A stretch of DNA of 23,416 bases, from contig BFEA01000008.1 in the NCBI GenBank assembly GCA_003427395.1, positions 267,102 through 290,517 of the forward strand, read 5' to 3'. This DNA is from Chara braunii. Its lineage: Eukaryota; Streptophyta; Charophyceae; Charales; Characeae. The notes below the pieces were generated by a model. It searched no databases. It saw nothing but the letters and a program-made list of their open reading frames with translations, and had not been told where the DNA came from. The position numbers and the translations under genes were made by a program. Positions 1 to 8,015 of this stretch are shown here, in pieces. The first letter of the stretch is position 1. Every line of letters starts with the position of its first letter.

Positions 1-19
1 AAAAAAAAAAAAAAAAAAA
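1..19 (+). repeat. Poly(A) run at window edge
   Basis: Nineteen A residues open the window, directly before the first R1 repeat copy. Other retroposon-like copies in this window end in similar A runs, so this could be the tail of a copy lying mostly outside the window. That origin is inference. Confidence 0.5.
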
Positions 20-29
20 GAGGTTGAAA

Positions 30-262
30 TGTTTGCAGTGGTTTAGGGTTAAACTCACGGGACTACCAGTAGCAGTGCCTCGAGGAGCAGTGACAGTGCG
101 ACAAGAGGGATTGGGAACTTCACTGGTTTGGCGGTGAGAGAGACCCGGTAAAGAGCAAACTTGAGTTGTATCCATTGGGTGCGTGGTGGGAATCCCGTCT
201 AGGCAACTCAGGCTCCTTAGTGTTTTGGTCCTTTTGGACAGTGATGATGAGAGGGCAGCCTT
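30..262 (+). repeat. Dispersed repeat R1, copy a
   Basis: This shares long blocks with 579-745, 3262-3593 and 3727-4010. The common blocks are the sequence around TGTTTGCAGTGGTTTAGGG, the phrase GAGACCCGGTAAAGAGCAAAC, and GCGTGGTGGGAA followed by CCCGTCTAGGCAAC. It ends near GTGATGATGAGAGGG. No frame stays open across it, so it reads as a noncoding repeat. It could be part of the same retroposon whose A-tailed 3' ends lie further downstream at 1022 and 4204. Confidence 0.75.
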
Positions 263-578
263 GACACTGTTGATCTAGATTGGTGGCTACATTCACTATG
301 GATATCTGTAGTAAACTTTGACCTCGTTTTCTAGTTGTTTTCTAGGCTAATATAATTTCTGTGCTGCTATCTTTCAGCCATAGTTTAGGGCACCCTATCC
401 CTCGGTATGTTGTTGTTTTCTGAATTTCATGGGAAGTGAAATTTGTATTGTTCTTTTGGGTTCTGTTACATGCATCACCTTTAGTGTTTCGTATTTAGAA
501 ACACGTAATGCAAACAGTTTGGACATAGTGTATTGTGGGTGGGTAGGCATTTGGTTTATATTGGTTTTGATGTCTGTA

Positions 579-745
579 TGTTTGTAGTGGTTTAGGGCGA
601 AATTCACGGGATTTGGACGATACGAGAGACCCGGTGAAGAGCAAACTAGAGTTGTCTCCATTGGGGGCGTGGTGGGAAACCCGTCTAGGCAACAGAGGCT
701 CTTTTCAGTGTTTTGGACAGTGATGATGAGAGGGTAACTCTAATG
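579..745 (+). repeat. Dispersed repeat R1, copy b (internally deleted)
   Basis: This matches copy a but lacks roughly 65-75 bp of its middle, the block around CAGTAGCAGTGCCTCGAGGA. The segments before and after the gap are closely conserved. The gap shows that R1 copies differ by internal deletion as well as by point changes. Confidence 0.75.
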
Positions 746-1021
746 CTGCTTCTTCCTTCCCAGCTCCTAGTCATTGAGCCTATAGGCTAGTTTTAGTTTC
801 TAAGGTTCAGTCGGTTATCTGGATCCTGCCAGGAAGTAACACTGCTGATTTAGGCAACTGAGCACGGTTCAATAGTAAAGAATCGATGAGCGGCACTGCA
901 ATGATCTGCTAGGTGGCACAGACTGAACTCTAGCACCAAGTAGGACGGTGCCTTGTCTCTGCATGGAATTACTTTGAGCTTTAAGGGATTTGGGAAGATG
1001 AGGGTAGACCAGTGAAAGGAA

Positions 1022-1172
1022 GGGACGCTGGACCCGTTTTCTAGCAACAGCCCAAGTAGGGCTATTGGTTTCATATCTTCCAGGTTGTTTGTGAGGAATT
1101 TCCGGCCTCCTTTCATTTGTGATAAAAGCTAATGATTCTTCCGAAAAAAACAAAAAAGACACAAAAAAAAAC
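1022..1172 (+). mobile_element. Retroposon 3' end with A-rich tail, copy 1
   Basis: The core GGGACGCTGGACCCGTTTTC (from 1022) continues into TAGCA. It contains a small hairpin, GCTGGA against TTCTAGC. About 100 bp downstream the sequence becomes A-rich (1143-1172). The same core followed by an A run recurs at 4204-4323 on the plus strand, and at 15496-15631 and 16194-16275 on the minus strand. An A tail next to a conserved 3' motif in several independent copies is what a SINE or LINE 3' end looks like. No reverse transcriptase is visible, so the class is unresolved. Confidence 0.6.
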
Positions 1173-1700
1173 ACTTTTTTTTTTTTTTTTTTGCCTTTTG
1201 GACCGTTTCTCGATTTATGCGTGTCATCCTTTCGGACGGGCGATGCATTTTTCTGTTTAATTTTAACAGATGTCCCGAGCGGCAGCTATACATGTTTTGA
1301 ATCATGGGTCCCAAGTACTCCCGATGGAAATCCACACAACAGCACCAATCCCTGTGCCTCCCCTCAGGTCCCCTCCCCTGCGAACATCCAGACTCTGCTC
1401 AAAGCCGATCGGGGGATCCAGTGATCTATCAATAGGTGTTTGGCGCCAAGCATGCCCAGGAAGGTACATAAGGCCAAATCTACCGGCTGTCCCCTAGCCG
1501 GTACCGCCCACCTGCAGGTCAGGAGCAGCCCCCAGCATGTTCTCTTATGAACACGGTTCTGGCTGCTACAGGGTTCCCCGTATGCCTACAATTAGGAGTA
1601 GTGGTAGGTAGGTCGTGTGAGGTGAAATTGAGAGAAGAACATAGCTTAAACCACCAGTACCTAGCCATTGTTAAGGCCCGTGGCTCAGCCGACCACTAAC
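1173..1700. other. Unassigned stretch with weak ORFs
   Basis: A T run at 1176-1192 is followed by DNA with two short overlapping plus-strand frames (to 1424 and to 1497). A good-looking acceptor, TTTAATTTTAACAG, ends at 1269. Neither frame resembles a family I know, so I see no supported gene. Confidence 0.4.
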
Positions 1701-1739
1701 CCAAACCTTGCTGAGCCTCGAGCTACCGGTAGGTACACA

Positions 1740-1800
1740 AAAAAAAAGAAAAAGAAAAAAAGAAAAAAAGAAAAACGAACAATTCTTCTGCCCAAAAAAA
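1740..1800 (+). repeat. A-rich low-complexity tract
   Basis: AAAG and AAAAAG-type simple sequence lies immediately left of the foldback cluster. It encodes only lysine-rich artefactual reading frames. Confidence 0.7.
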
Positions 1801-1857
1801 CAACAAATTGAAAAACACAAAGCCGTTTTGCACTTCCCATCTTTGGGTCACAGGGGA

Positions 1858-1884
1858 GGGAGAGAGAGAGAGAGAAAGAGAGAT
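1858..1884 (+). repeat. Short (GA)n microsatellite
   Basis: An interrupted GA tract forms the left border of the first foldback pair. A CT tract occupies the equivalent position left of the second pair (2221-2245). Confidence 0.8.
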
Positions 1885-2106
1885 AGCGCGGATCCTCAAC
1901 GCGGACCCTCAAATTTGCAAAATGAGAATGAATCTCCCCATGGAAGTGGGGAGATTCGTTTGAGTTTTGTAACATTTGCTTATCCCGCTCCAAACTCTCT
2001 CTCTCTACTGTGCGGACCCTCAAATTTACAAAATGAGAATGAATATCCCCATGGAAGTGGGGAGACTCATTCGAGTTTTGTAACATTTGCTTGTACGTAC
2101 GCGGAC

Positions 2107-2107
<1 letters not shown>
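1885..2107 (+). repeat. Foldback pair 1: two imperfect palindromes
   Basis: There are two units. Unit 1 has a 30-nt arm at 1910-1939, the loop ATGGAAGT at 1940-1947 and a 31-nt arm at 1948-1978. Unit 2 has arms at 2021-2050 and 2059-2089 with the same 8-nt loop. Each arm runs from CAAATTT into TCCCC and returns as GGGGA to ACATTTG. The arms pair almost throughout, with a few mismatches and a bulge. The lead-in GCGGACCCT precedes each unit, and a CTCTCTCTCTACTGT linker separates them. Both strands are open for short stretches here, which I treat as a by-product of the palindrome. The units could be miniature inverted-repeat elements or small-RNA precursors. Confidence 0.8.

Positions 2108-2108
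<1 letters not shown>

Positions 2109-2171
<63 letters not shown>
2109..2171 (+). repeat. (GA)n microsatellite, about 60 bp
   Basis: This near-uninterrupted GA tract separates the two foldback pairs on its left side. It is complementary to the CT tract at 2221-2245 across a short loop region. Confidence 0.9.
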
Positions 2172-2172
<1 letters not shown>

Positions 2173-2181
2173 GGCGAAATT

Positions 2182-2218
2182 GGCTGCGCCAGGCAAGTTT
2201 GGCAGCGCCTAACTTGCC
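2182..2218 (+). repeat. Inverted repeat between GA and CT tracts
   Basis: GGCAAGTT (2192-2199) is the inverse of AACTTGCC (2211-2218). The near-repeats GGCTGCGCC (2182-2190) and GGCAGCGCC (2201-2209) are interleaved with them. Flanked by GA on the left and CT on the right, this could form the tip of a larger hairpin. Confidence 0.6.
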
Positions 2219-2248
2219 GGCTGTCTCTCTCTCTCTTTCTCTCTAGAG

Positions 2249-2468
2249 CGCGGACCCTCAACGCGGACCCTCAAATTTGCAAAATGAGAATAAATCTCCC
2301 CATGGAAGTGGGGAGATTCGTTCGAGTTTTGTAACATTTGCTTATCCCGCTGCGCCAAACTCTCTCTCTCTACTGTGCGGACCCTTAAATTTACAAAATG
2401 AGAATGAATATCCCCATGGAAGTGGGGAAACTTTGAGTTTTGTAACATTTGCTTGTATGTACGCGGAC

Positions 2469-2470
<2 letters not shown>
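2249..2470 (+). repeat. Foldback pair 2, duplicate of pair 1
   Basis: This is a second copy of the whole paired structure at 1885-2107, including the doubled lead-in CGCGGACCCTCAACGCGGAC. Unit 3 has arms at 2272-2301 and 2310-2340 and keeps the ATGGAAGT loop. Unit 4 (arms about 2397-2415 and 2424-2451) has lost several bases of its right arm. The linker here has gained a few bases (GCTGCGCCAAAC). Confidence 0.8.
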
Positions 2471-2471
<1 letters not shown>

Positions 2472-2520
<49 letters not shown>

Positions 2521-2534
2521 ACGAAGTCGTCGTC

Positions 2535-2585
<51 letters not shown>
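2472..2585. repeat. (GA)n / (CT)n inverted microsatellite
   Basis: A GA tract at 2472-2518 is followed by an 18-20 nt spacer containing GTCGTCGTCGT, then by a CT tract to about 2585. The two tracts are perfectly complementary, so the segment can fold into a hairpin of roughly 45 bp. The strong mirror symmetry could also promote slippage or assembly error. Confidence 0.85.
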
Positions 2586-2587
<2 letters not shown>

Positions 2588-2625
2588 CTCTTCCCCCCCC
2601 CCCGCCCCCCCCGGCCCCCGCAGGC
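2586..2625 (+). repeat. C-rich tract
   Basis: Runs of C of up to ten or more bases, interrupted by single G or T residues. The complementary strand is G-rich and could form a quadruplex. Confidence 0.7.
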
Positions 2626-2879
2626 GCGTTAAGTCGACGAGGGTCACAAAGAAATCCGTTCCAGTTTTCCTTTTGTTTTGTTCTTTTTTTTGGTAGAAGA
2701 AAATGGTTTCTTTTTTTTTTTAATTTTGCAATTGATTTTTTTTTTTGGGAAATTGCAGAGACCGGGCGTTTCCCTGACCCCCGAAAGTCACGGCGCGTTA
2801 ATGGCTGCGACTTTTTTTTTTAGCTGGGTGAGGTACTGGTGGTTAAAAAAAAAAAATCCACACAACGAGGCTTTCTTAG

Positions 2880-3079
2880 ACTGCATCTGGATGCAATTAC
2901 GCTTGAAAACATTACGGAAAGTGGAAAGTGCTTATTCGGAGCTAGTTGATGTCCATAGTACAATGGACAAATCACTGTATTGTCAACCTACAGAGCTTAT
3001 CGCTCCAGCAGGAAGGTTGCACATGCCTGCATTGCCCCGCTTTCCTAGATCTGGGGCCAAGTCCCACAAACAGCGTTGA
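2880..3079 (+). CDS. Possible terminal exon, unrecognised protein
   Basis: A plausible splice acceptor, GGCTTTCTTAG, ends at 2879. The frame then stays open to TGA at 3077-3079, giving about 66 residues without low complexity. The first part looks helical (WMQLRLKTLRKVESAY, then SELVDVHSTMDKSLY). The end is basic and proline-rich (PRFPRSGAKSHKQR). I do not recognise the family. Upstream the same frame runs through T-rich simple sequence and is not credible as coding. No companion exon could be assigned, so this could be a chance ORF or a gene remnant caught between repeats. Confidence 0.25.
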
Positions 3080-3261
3080 GTTTCCTTTACGTCCGAATCT
3101 GGACAAGTTTGTGGAGATGTGCGGATGAGTTTTTCCATTTTTTTTCCCTATAAACTGATCATTTCATTTCATAATTAGTTTAGATATGGGTAGGTAGAGT
3201 AGCTACTTTAGGGATTAGGAATAGGCTGGGTTGTAGGAATAGGCTGGATTAAAACGCTAGC

Positions 3262-3593
3262 GCTTTCGCAAAACACATCCTTTGGAATCTATTCACGATG
3301 ACCCAACAAGGTAGTATGGGTAGCGGCGTTTTCAGAGATTTTGAGTGGCTCAGGGATGAACTCTTCGTACTACAAGCAGCGGCGCCTCCTGGAGCAGTGT
3401 GAGTGCAACGAGGGGCGGTGGGAACGCTACTGGTCAGGTGGTAAGTGAGAACCGGTGAAGAACAAACTTTGAGTTGTTCCCATTGAGATCAATATGCCAT
3501 GAAGATCCAAGGGAGCGTGGTGGGAAACCCGTCATGGCAGCTCGGCTCTTTACAGGGTGTTTGGAAAACCATAATGAGAGAGTAGCCCTGATG
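3262..3593 (+). repeat. Dispersed repeat R1, copy c
   Basis: This starts at GCTTTCGCAAAACACATCC and includes ATCCTTTGGAATCTATTCAC and GGTAGTATGGGTAGCGG. It continues into the R1 body with AACCGGTGAAGAACAAAC and GCGTGGTGGGAAACCCGTC. Copy d repeats it about 465 bp downstream in the same orientation, so c and d are a tandem segmental duplication. Confidence 0.8.
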
Positions 3594-3726
3594 GAGAAGA
3601 GGGATTTTGTTGGGAGATGATCTAGCTGGCACATGATTTTGTCGTGGCTCCTAGATCTTTACCAGTAGATTTGGTCTTGTGGATCGGATAACGATATTGG
3701 TGTTTTGCTTTCTGAGTGCTGTTAAC

Positions 3727-4010
3727 GCTTTCAGAAACACATCCTTTGGAATCTATTCACGATGACCCAATAAGGTAGTATGGGTAGCGGCACTACGGAG
3801 GCAGTGTGAGTGCTACCGGCAGTGGTGGGAACGCTGCTTGCTTGTAGTTAGCATAATTAGGGTAAGAAGCAAACTTGAACTGTATCCATAGTGAATTAGG
3901 GTAAGAAGCAAACTTGAACTGCATCCATAGTGATCTTGGTACGTTGATTGATATCGTCTCTGAAGATCCAAGGGAGCATGGTGGGAAACCCGTCTTGGCA
4001 GTTCAGTCTT
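3727..4010 (+). repeat. Dispersed repeat R1, copy d
   Basis: This is a tandem partner of copy c, beginning GCTTTCAGAAACACATCC. Inside it a 39-bp unit starting AATTAGGGTAAGAAGC is duplicated head to tail (3855-3893 and 3894-3932) with a single mismatch. That duplication is absent from the other copies, so it arose after the copies separated. Confidence 0.8.
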
Positions 4011-4203
4011 CCTTGAGTTTACAGATCTGTACTTGGTCTTTTTTCTGTAAGATCTTGAAGCGAAGCTGGGTAAGGCTCCCAGAGAGATCACCAGGAGACC
4101 CGGGCATGAATTCTTCAGTAGTTCTTGGCTGTTTTGCTCCCCTTACTCTAGATTCCTAAAAGTTTTGCCCCAGTTGCTCACTTTCTTTGTAGTTGCAGAC
4201 CAT

Positions 4204-4323
4204 GGGACGCAGGACCCGGTTTCCAGCACAAGCTTCACTGACGGGTTGAGATGTTGAGGGATTCCCGACCTCATTCAATTACTTTAATAATATAAGCTGC
4301 GACTCTACGTTAAAAAAAAAAAA
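4204..4323 (+). mobile_element. Retroposon 3' end with A tail, copy 2
   Basis: The core GGGACGCAGGACCCGGTTTC continues into CAGCA and is followed after about 85 bp by an uninterrupted A run at 4312-4323. Between core and tail the sequence tracks copy 1: a GAGG-ATT-CC-G-CCTC-TTCA pattern, then AAGCT, GA-TCT, and the A run. This supports descent of both from one A-tailed family. Confidence 0.6.
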
Positions 4324-4449
4324 GAATACATCAGGTTAGTACTTAATTTTATGCAGTCAGGAGCTGCATTCAAGAATGGCCTTCGAGTCACGTAGGGCTT
4401 TCCCTATAAGCTAAGGGCCTCCGTCGACTCTCCTCAGGGCGTGCTCGGC

Positions 4450-4540
4450 TCCGAGGATAAGTCCTCAGGGAAATTTTGAAATTTTGGCGGCGTTGTTCCA
4501 CCTATTCTTGGGGAATGGCCCCGAGGACGAATCCTCGGGG
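4450..4540. repeat. Two hairpins of the CCGAGGA/TCCTCGG type
   Basis: CCCCGAGGA (4519-4527), the loop CGAA, and TCCTCGGGG (4532-4540) form a perfect 9-bp stem. A second, weaker version lies at about 4450-4472 (TCCGAGGA, TAAG, TCCTCAGGGA). Their repetition 70 bp apart suggests paired subterminal motifs of a small DNA element. They do not look like a terminator. Confidence 0.6.
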
Positions 4541-5545
4541 ATTTCCCGCGGCCAATTTTAAACGATGGTGTGTATGTGGTGCGGTCTGGGATGTCCGCTC
4601 AAGAGGCATGTTGGTCCACAGGCGACGGGTGTGAATACCTTGGGGGCCACAAAGATGGTCGTTCCTGTGATACCCATAGGACAGAGTGAAACCCGCGGAC
4701 GAGGATACTTGCCCGCAGGTTGCCTCCTGTTTTCTTTTCTTTTTTTTTGGCGAAACTACATGGGAGTCACAAAATCCAGATTTAATTGTACTATGGGCCA
4801 AGATACAGCCCCGTCCAAAATTTTAAATTCGAGTTCCAGCGAGGGACAATGGCTAGGCGGCACACAGGCATTCCCATCGCGGTGGCTAGGCAGTGTATAT
4901 GTTGTTTCCTTGCCATCCCTTTCAGGCCGTCTCCTTCTCGCCCCGTGAGTGAAGACGCCGCCGCGCAAAGTGTGGTGGAAGGTGTGTTTGGCGAAAAGGA
5001 CCGTCGTCAAGTTGGCTCCTTGAGTGATAGGGCGTGGGCTTGGAGCATGTGACGAACCGCTTCCCGACCCCGTGCCATCTTTCGTACCCTTTCTTTTGCT
5101 TGTATCATACCAACCCCAGGAAAACCCCGTTTTGAGTTTTTGCTTTCGGGTGCCGCATTTTCCTCTTTGAGAGCTTTTTCGACTGCTGAGTTCTGTTTTT
5201 CTTCTTGCGAAGTCGGGAAATACATGGGAATTTACGTGCGCCTTAGCAAGCGCACTTTTTGGGTGTGTGAATGTTGGGAATTGGGCTCGGTAGTTGGGAA
5301 TTCCGGGATAAGCGAAACTTCGACGTGTCCTTTTTGGGTGTGTGAATGTTCTTGGGCGCGTCGGGGAAAGCTCTCGGAATTTTGCGTGAATACGAGTAGG
5401 CGTAGGATTTTCTTTTCCCGCGTCGCTTTTTCGCGCGAGGATATGGTGATTTCAATTTTGAATTAGGATAGAAGCAAGTTGTAACTGTTTCGGTGCCTTT
5501 TTCTTTTTTTGTTGACAACACCATGCATGCAAAAGCTTCCTCCTA
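4541..5545. other. Unassigned stretch with a 21-bp direct repeat
   Basis: Frames are open on both strands for up to about 125 codons, but none resembles a known protein and they overlap antisense. The one clear structure is a 21-bp direct repeat ending GGGTGTGTGAATGTT at 5255-5275 and 5330-5350, which is identical at both sites. Confidence 0.4.
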
Positions 5546-5720
5546 AAAAAAAAAAAAAAAAAAAAGCTTCCTCCTCTCTGTCCCCGGCATCGCTCTCTCC
5601 CACACCTCCCTTCCCTTCTCCCTCCTTTTTCTCTCTCCCCGTAACTGTTTTTCCTCCTCCCTCTCTCATCTGAATCTTGGACCCGTCTTGCGCCACCTCT
5701 TGCGCCTTTTTTCTTCTCAC
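5546..5720 (+). repeat. A run followed by pyrimidine-rich tract
   Basis: About 21 A residues (5546-5566) interrupt a short duplication: AGCTTCCTCCT occurs on both sides of the A run. The next 140 bp are C/T-rich on the plus strand. The duplication around the A run resembles a target-site duplication at an inserted A tail, though it is short. Confidence 0.5.
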
Positions 5721-5772
5721 CCTCTACGTCTGGCATACGACGCCCGGTCGATCCCCCGATAACTCCCGCTCA

Positions 5773-6000
5773 CCAATTAGGTGCGTGGATCGATAGGACC
5801 TTCCTATTGCGCGACGAATCTGATTGGTTGAACCTTGAGTTCGGAGGGATCAGCATGGCGTTCCTAGAGCACTCTTCTCAAAGTCTTCTCCTCCTGCTTC
5901 TCCTCTTACACCTCAACTTTCCTGTCGCCTTCTCCCCCTTCTATCTCCCCTGTCGCAACTATAAAACCCGCAAGTGCGTTCGCAAACCTCTCTTACATTC
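5773..6000 (+). promoter_or_regulatory. Possible RNA polymerase II promoter
   Basis: There is a CCAAT motif at 5773-5777 and an inverted CCAAT (ATTGG) at 5823-5827. A pyrimidine-rich stretch leads into a TATA-like CTATAAAAC at 5959-5967. A start site would be expected around 5990. The order and spacing suit a plus-strand promoter. The nearest coding candidate is the ORF at 7019-7558, which would need an untranslated first exon and an intron. An acceptor-like CCTTTTCCCTACAG ends at 7095. The link between the two is inference. Confidence 0.3.
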
Positions 6001-6388
6001 TCGACTCTCAAGCCAGCTTTCGGGAAGCAGTGGCTAGGCAGATTGTTTGAAGCAAGTCGGAAAGTCCTGTCGGGCTGACGATAGGCTAGCCGGTTGCGCA
6101 CTGGATCGCCACGACGGACTGTGGGATCTGGGTGAACCGTGTCGAGTTTACGACAGCGGGGTGACAATCGCAGTGGTGGGAGTTAGCACGCGATGGTCGG
6201 GATCGTCGGTGCGGGTATGAGGCTCGATGATTAGAGTTGAGTGAGTGATCGGCCCGGGGCCATAGTGGAATTAACGGCGAATGCGCCTTTGTTGTGGATT
6301 GTTATCCTTGGCATGAGTGTGAGGCGGCGACGCCGAACTTTTCTCTTTTCGGACCTTGTCATCTTCTATTTTGACTCTCTTCCCTCAA

Positions 6389-6418
6389 CTCTCTCTCTCC
6401 CTCTCTCTCTCTCCTCTT
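6389..6418 (+). repeat. (CT)n microsatellite
   Basis: A short CT-rich tract with few interruptions. Confidence 0.7.
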
Positions 6419-6712
6419 GAATGATGGTGCGTCTGAATGATTGTCCCGCTCTTGAATGGGAATGAGTCGGCACTCTGTGTGAAAGAACTTCTCCCGGAAC
6501 TCTTCCATTAGTTTCCTGGGTAATCCTCCTACGCAAGGACCTTGTCTTCTTGTCTTGTGAACGGTGGATGCGTGTGTACTGAGTAATGCGATCCATCTTT
6601 TCCTGTGCATGTCTCATTTTCGCACCTTCCACAGTGACTACATGTATGAAATGTGTAACTCTTTTGTTGATTAGACGATTGTCGTCGGGATTTTGTTCGA
6701 GAATGCAAGAGA

Positions 6713-6809
6713 GTTTAGATCTGTAGCTCTGTCTGTACTGCACATGCCATCTGCCTTATGNGTTTAGATCTGTAGCTCTGTCTGTACTGCACATGCCATC
6801 TGCCTTATG
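6713..6809. other. Assembly join: N flanked by identical 48-bp ends
   Basis: The 48 bases at 6713-6760, beginning GTTTAGATCTGTAGCTCTG, recur exactly at 6762-6809 on the other side of a single N (6761). An exact repeat meeting at an N is what results when two overlapping contigs are joined without merging the overlap. I regard it as an artefact. The true sequence probably has one copy. Confidence 0.85.
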
Positions 6810-7018
6810 CTGCACGACATCAGCAGCCGAGCCACGAGGCGGCCTCGAAAAACAAGGCGCCAAGGACCAAAGTTGTGTTGAACTGATCGGTTCCTTAGTC
6901 ATCTACATAATCAGGCGGATTTGTGTTTGCTCTCTCTCTCTCTTTTGTCAAAAAGATTGATTGGGGGACGCGCGAATCGCTTTTGATGACGTCTCGAAAT
7001 ATTTTGTGATTGATTGAC

Positions 7019-7558
7019 ATGCGGACTGACAAGTACCCTCCAATTGGGCGCCAGCCTCCCGTATCTCCCATCTCAACGCGACCTTTTCCCTACAGTGAGG
7101 AAATGACACGTGTATGTGAGTGGGACGTACGAGAAGCCGTCGCACAAATCGGCGAGCACTATTACCTCCCTTCAGCGATTCGTTGTTCAGGGTTTGTAGA
7201 CGCTGGATTTGTCATTATCGATACGCACTTTCCACCCTACTCGATATTGTTGCCATTTAACGAGCTGATCGTCATTTCGTGGACGGCAGTGGCGCCCCAT
7301 TGGCCCCACACTCTGTGCACGGAGTGCCAACGTTTCGATCGCCGCGAAGCGAAGGGCTTCCACTACCGAATACGGAGTGAGGACGAGCGTAAGGAAAGAG
7401 CCACTCGGCTGAGACCATCCACGTCGGACTCGGAACTGACCAGCGAACGACGACGAGATCTGATACGAAAACGAGACACGCGAAGCATGCCAAAGCCTTT
7501 CCGTTCTAAACGACGGGCCGTAGCCCGGTGGGAAGCCCGACAATACTTTTTGGATTGA
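7019..7558 (+). CDS. Hypothetical protein, basic C-terminus
   Basis: This is the longest frame here without low complexity: 179 codons from ATG at 7019, or 151 from ATG at 7103. The later start is attractive because an acceptor-like CCTTTTCCCTACAG ends at 7095. From the second Met, residues 1-30 look like a mixed helix (MTRVCEWDVREAVAQIGEHY). Residues 35-75 are hydrophobic with aromatics (GFVIIDTHFPPYSILLPFNE). A CTEC pair follows at about 80-83. The last 60 residues are rich in Arg and Lys (RRRDLIRKRDTR, FRSKRRAVARW), as in nucleic-acid-binding tails. I do not recognise the family. The antisense strand is also open over part of this region, which weakens the call. A plus-strand promoter-like block lies 1 kb upstream. 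Confidence 0.4.
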   Translation: MRTDKYPPIGRQPPVSPISTRPFPYSEEMTRVCEWDVREAVAQIGEHYYLPSAIRCSGFVDAGFVIIDTHFPPYSILLPFNELIVISWTAVAPHWPHTLCTECQRFDRREAKGFHYRIRSEDERKERATRLRPSTSDSELTSERRRDLIRKRDTRSMPKPFRSKRRAVARWEARQYFLD

Positions 7559-8009
7559 ATTTGGATCTTTCTGTTTTCGCGCCATGACCGCGCGTGCATT
7601 CTGCGACGCGCGAAATTAATCGACTTGCTACATCGGACTTACATGGGGGATTTCAGTTCCATTTGTGTCCCCACACTCAATTTCCAAAAATCCTTGGCAC
7701 ACCCCATCTTGCTGTTTTTCTGGGCCCCTTTCTGCCTGCCTAACACTCCGAACGGAAGACAGCACAGGGCGTGAGGTTAGCGCGTCACAAGCACGAGCTT
7801 AGGTGGGCGAAGACTTGTATTGTGCCATCATCCGTTCCTGGCGTGGCGCGTGGACGTGGACGCTGAGGACGCATGTACACGGGGAATGAGGCAGGCTTGC
7901 GGGTGACCACGTCTTTTCAAAGTCCGTGGGCAATGGAGGGTACCCCTAAGCTCGTTAGAGATCGAAAAAGCACGAATAACAAAACTCAGGGCTTCGGAAG
8001 TTCGTTTAG
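7559..8009. other. Unassigned spacer
   Basis: No repeats, RNA gene or convincing ORF seen. Composition is balanced and similar to the flanking ORF region. Confidence 0.4.
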
Positions 8010-8015
8010 GTACAG

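Noticed and set aside
47-60. GGTTTAGGGTTAAAC as plant telomere repeat
   Set aside because: Only a single TTTAGGG is present, and it recurs inside R1b as part of the dispersed repeat. There is no array.
1708-2696. Open frames over the foldback units as a repeated protein
   Set aside because: Both strands are open because the DNA is palindromic and simple. Frames run into GA and CT tracts, and unit 4 has indels.
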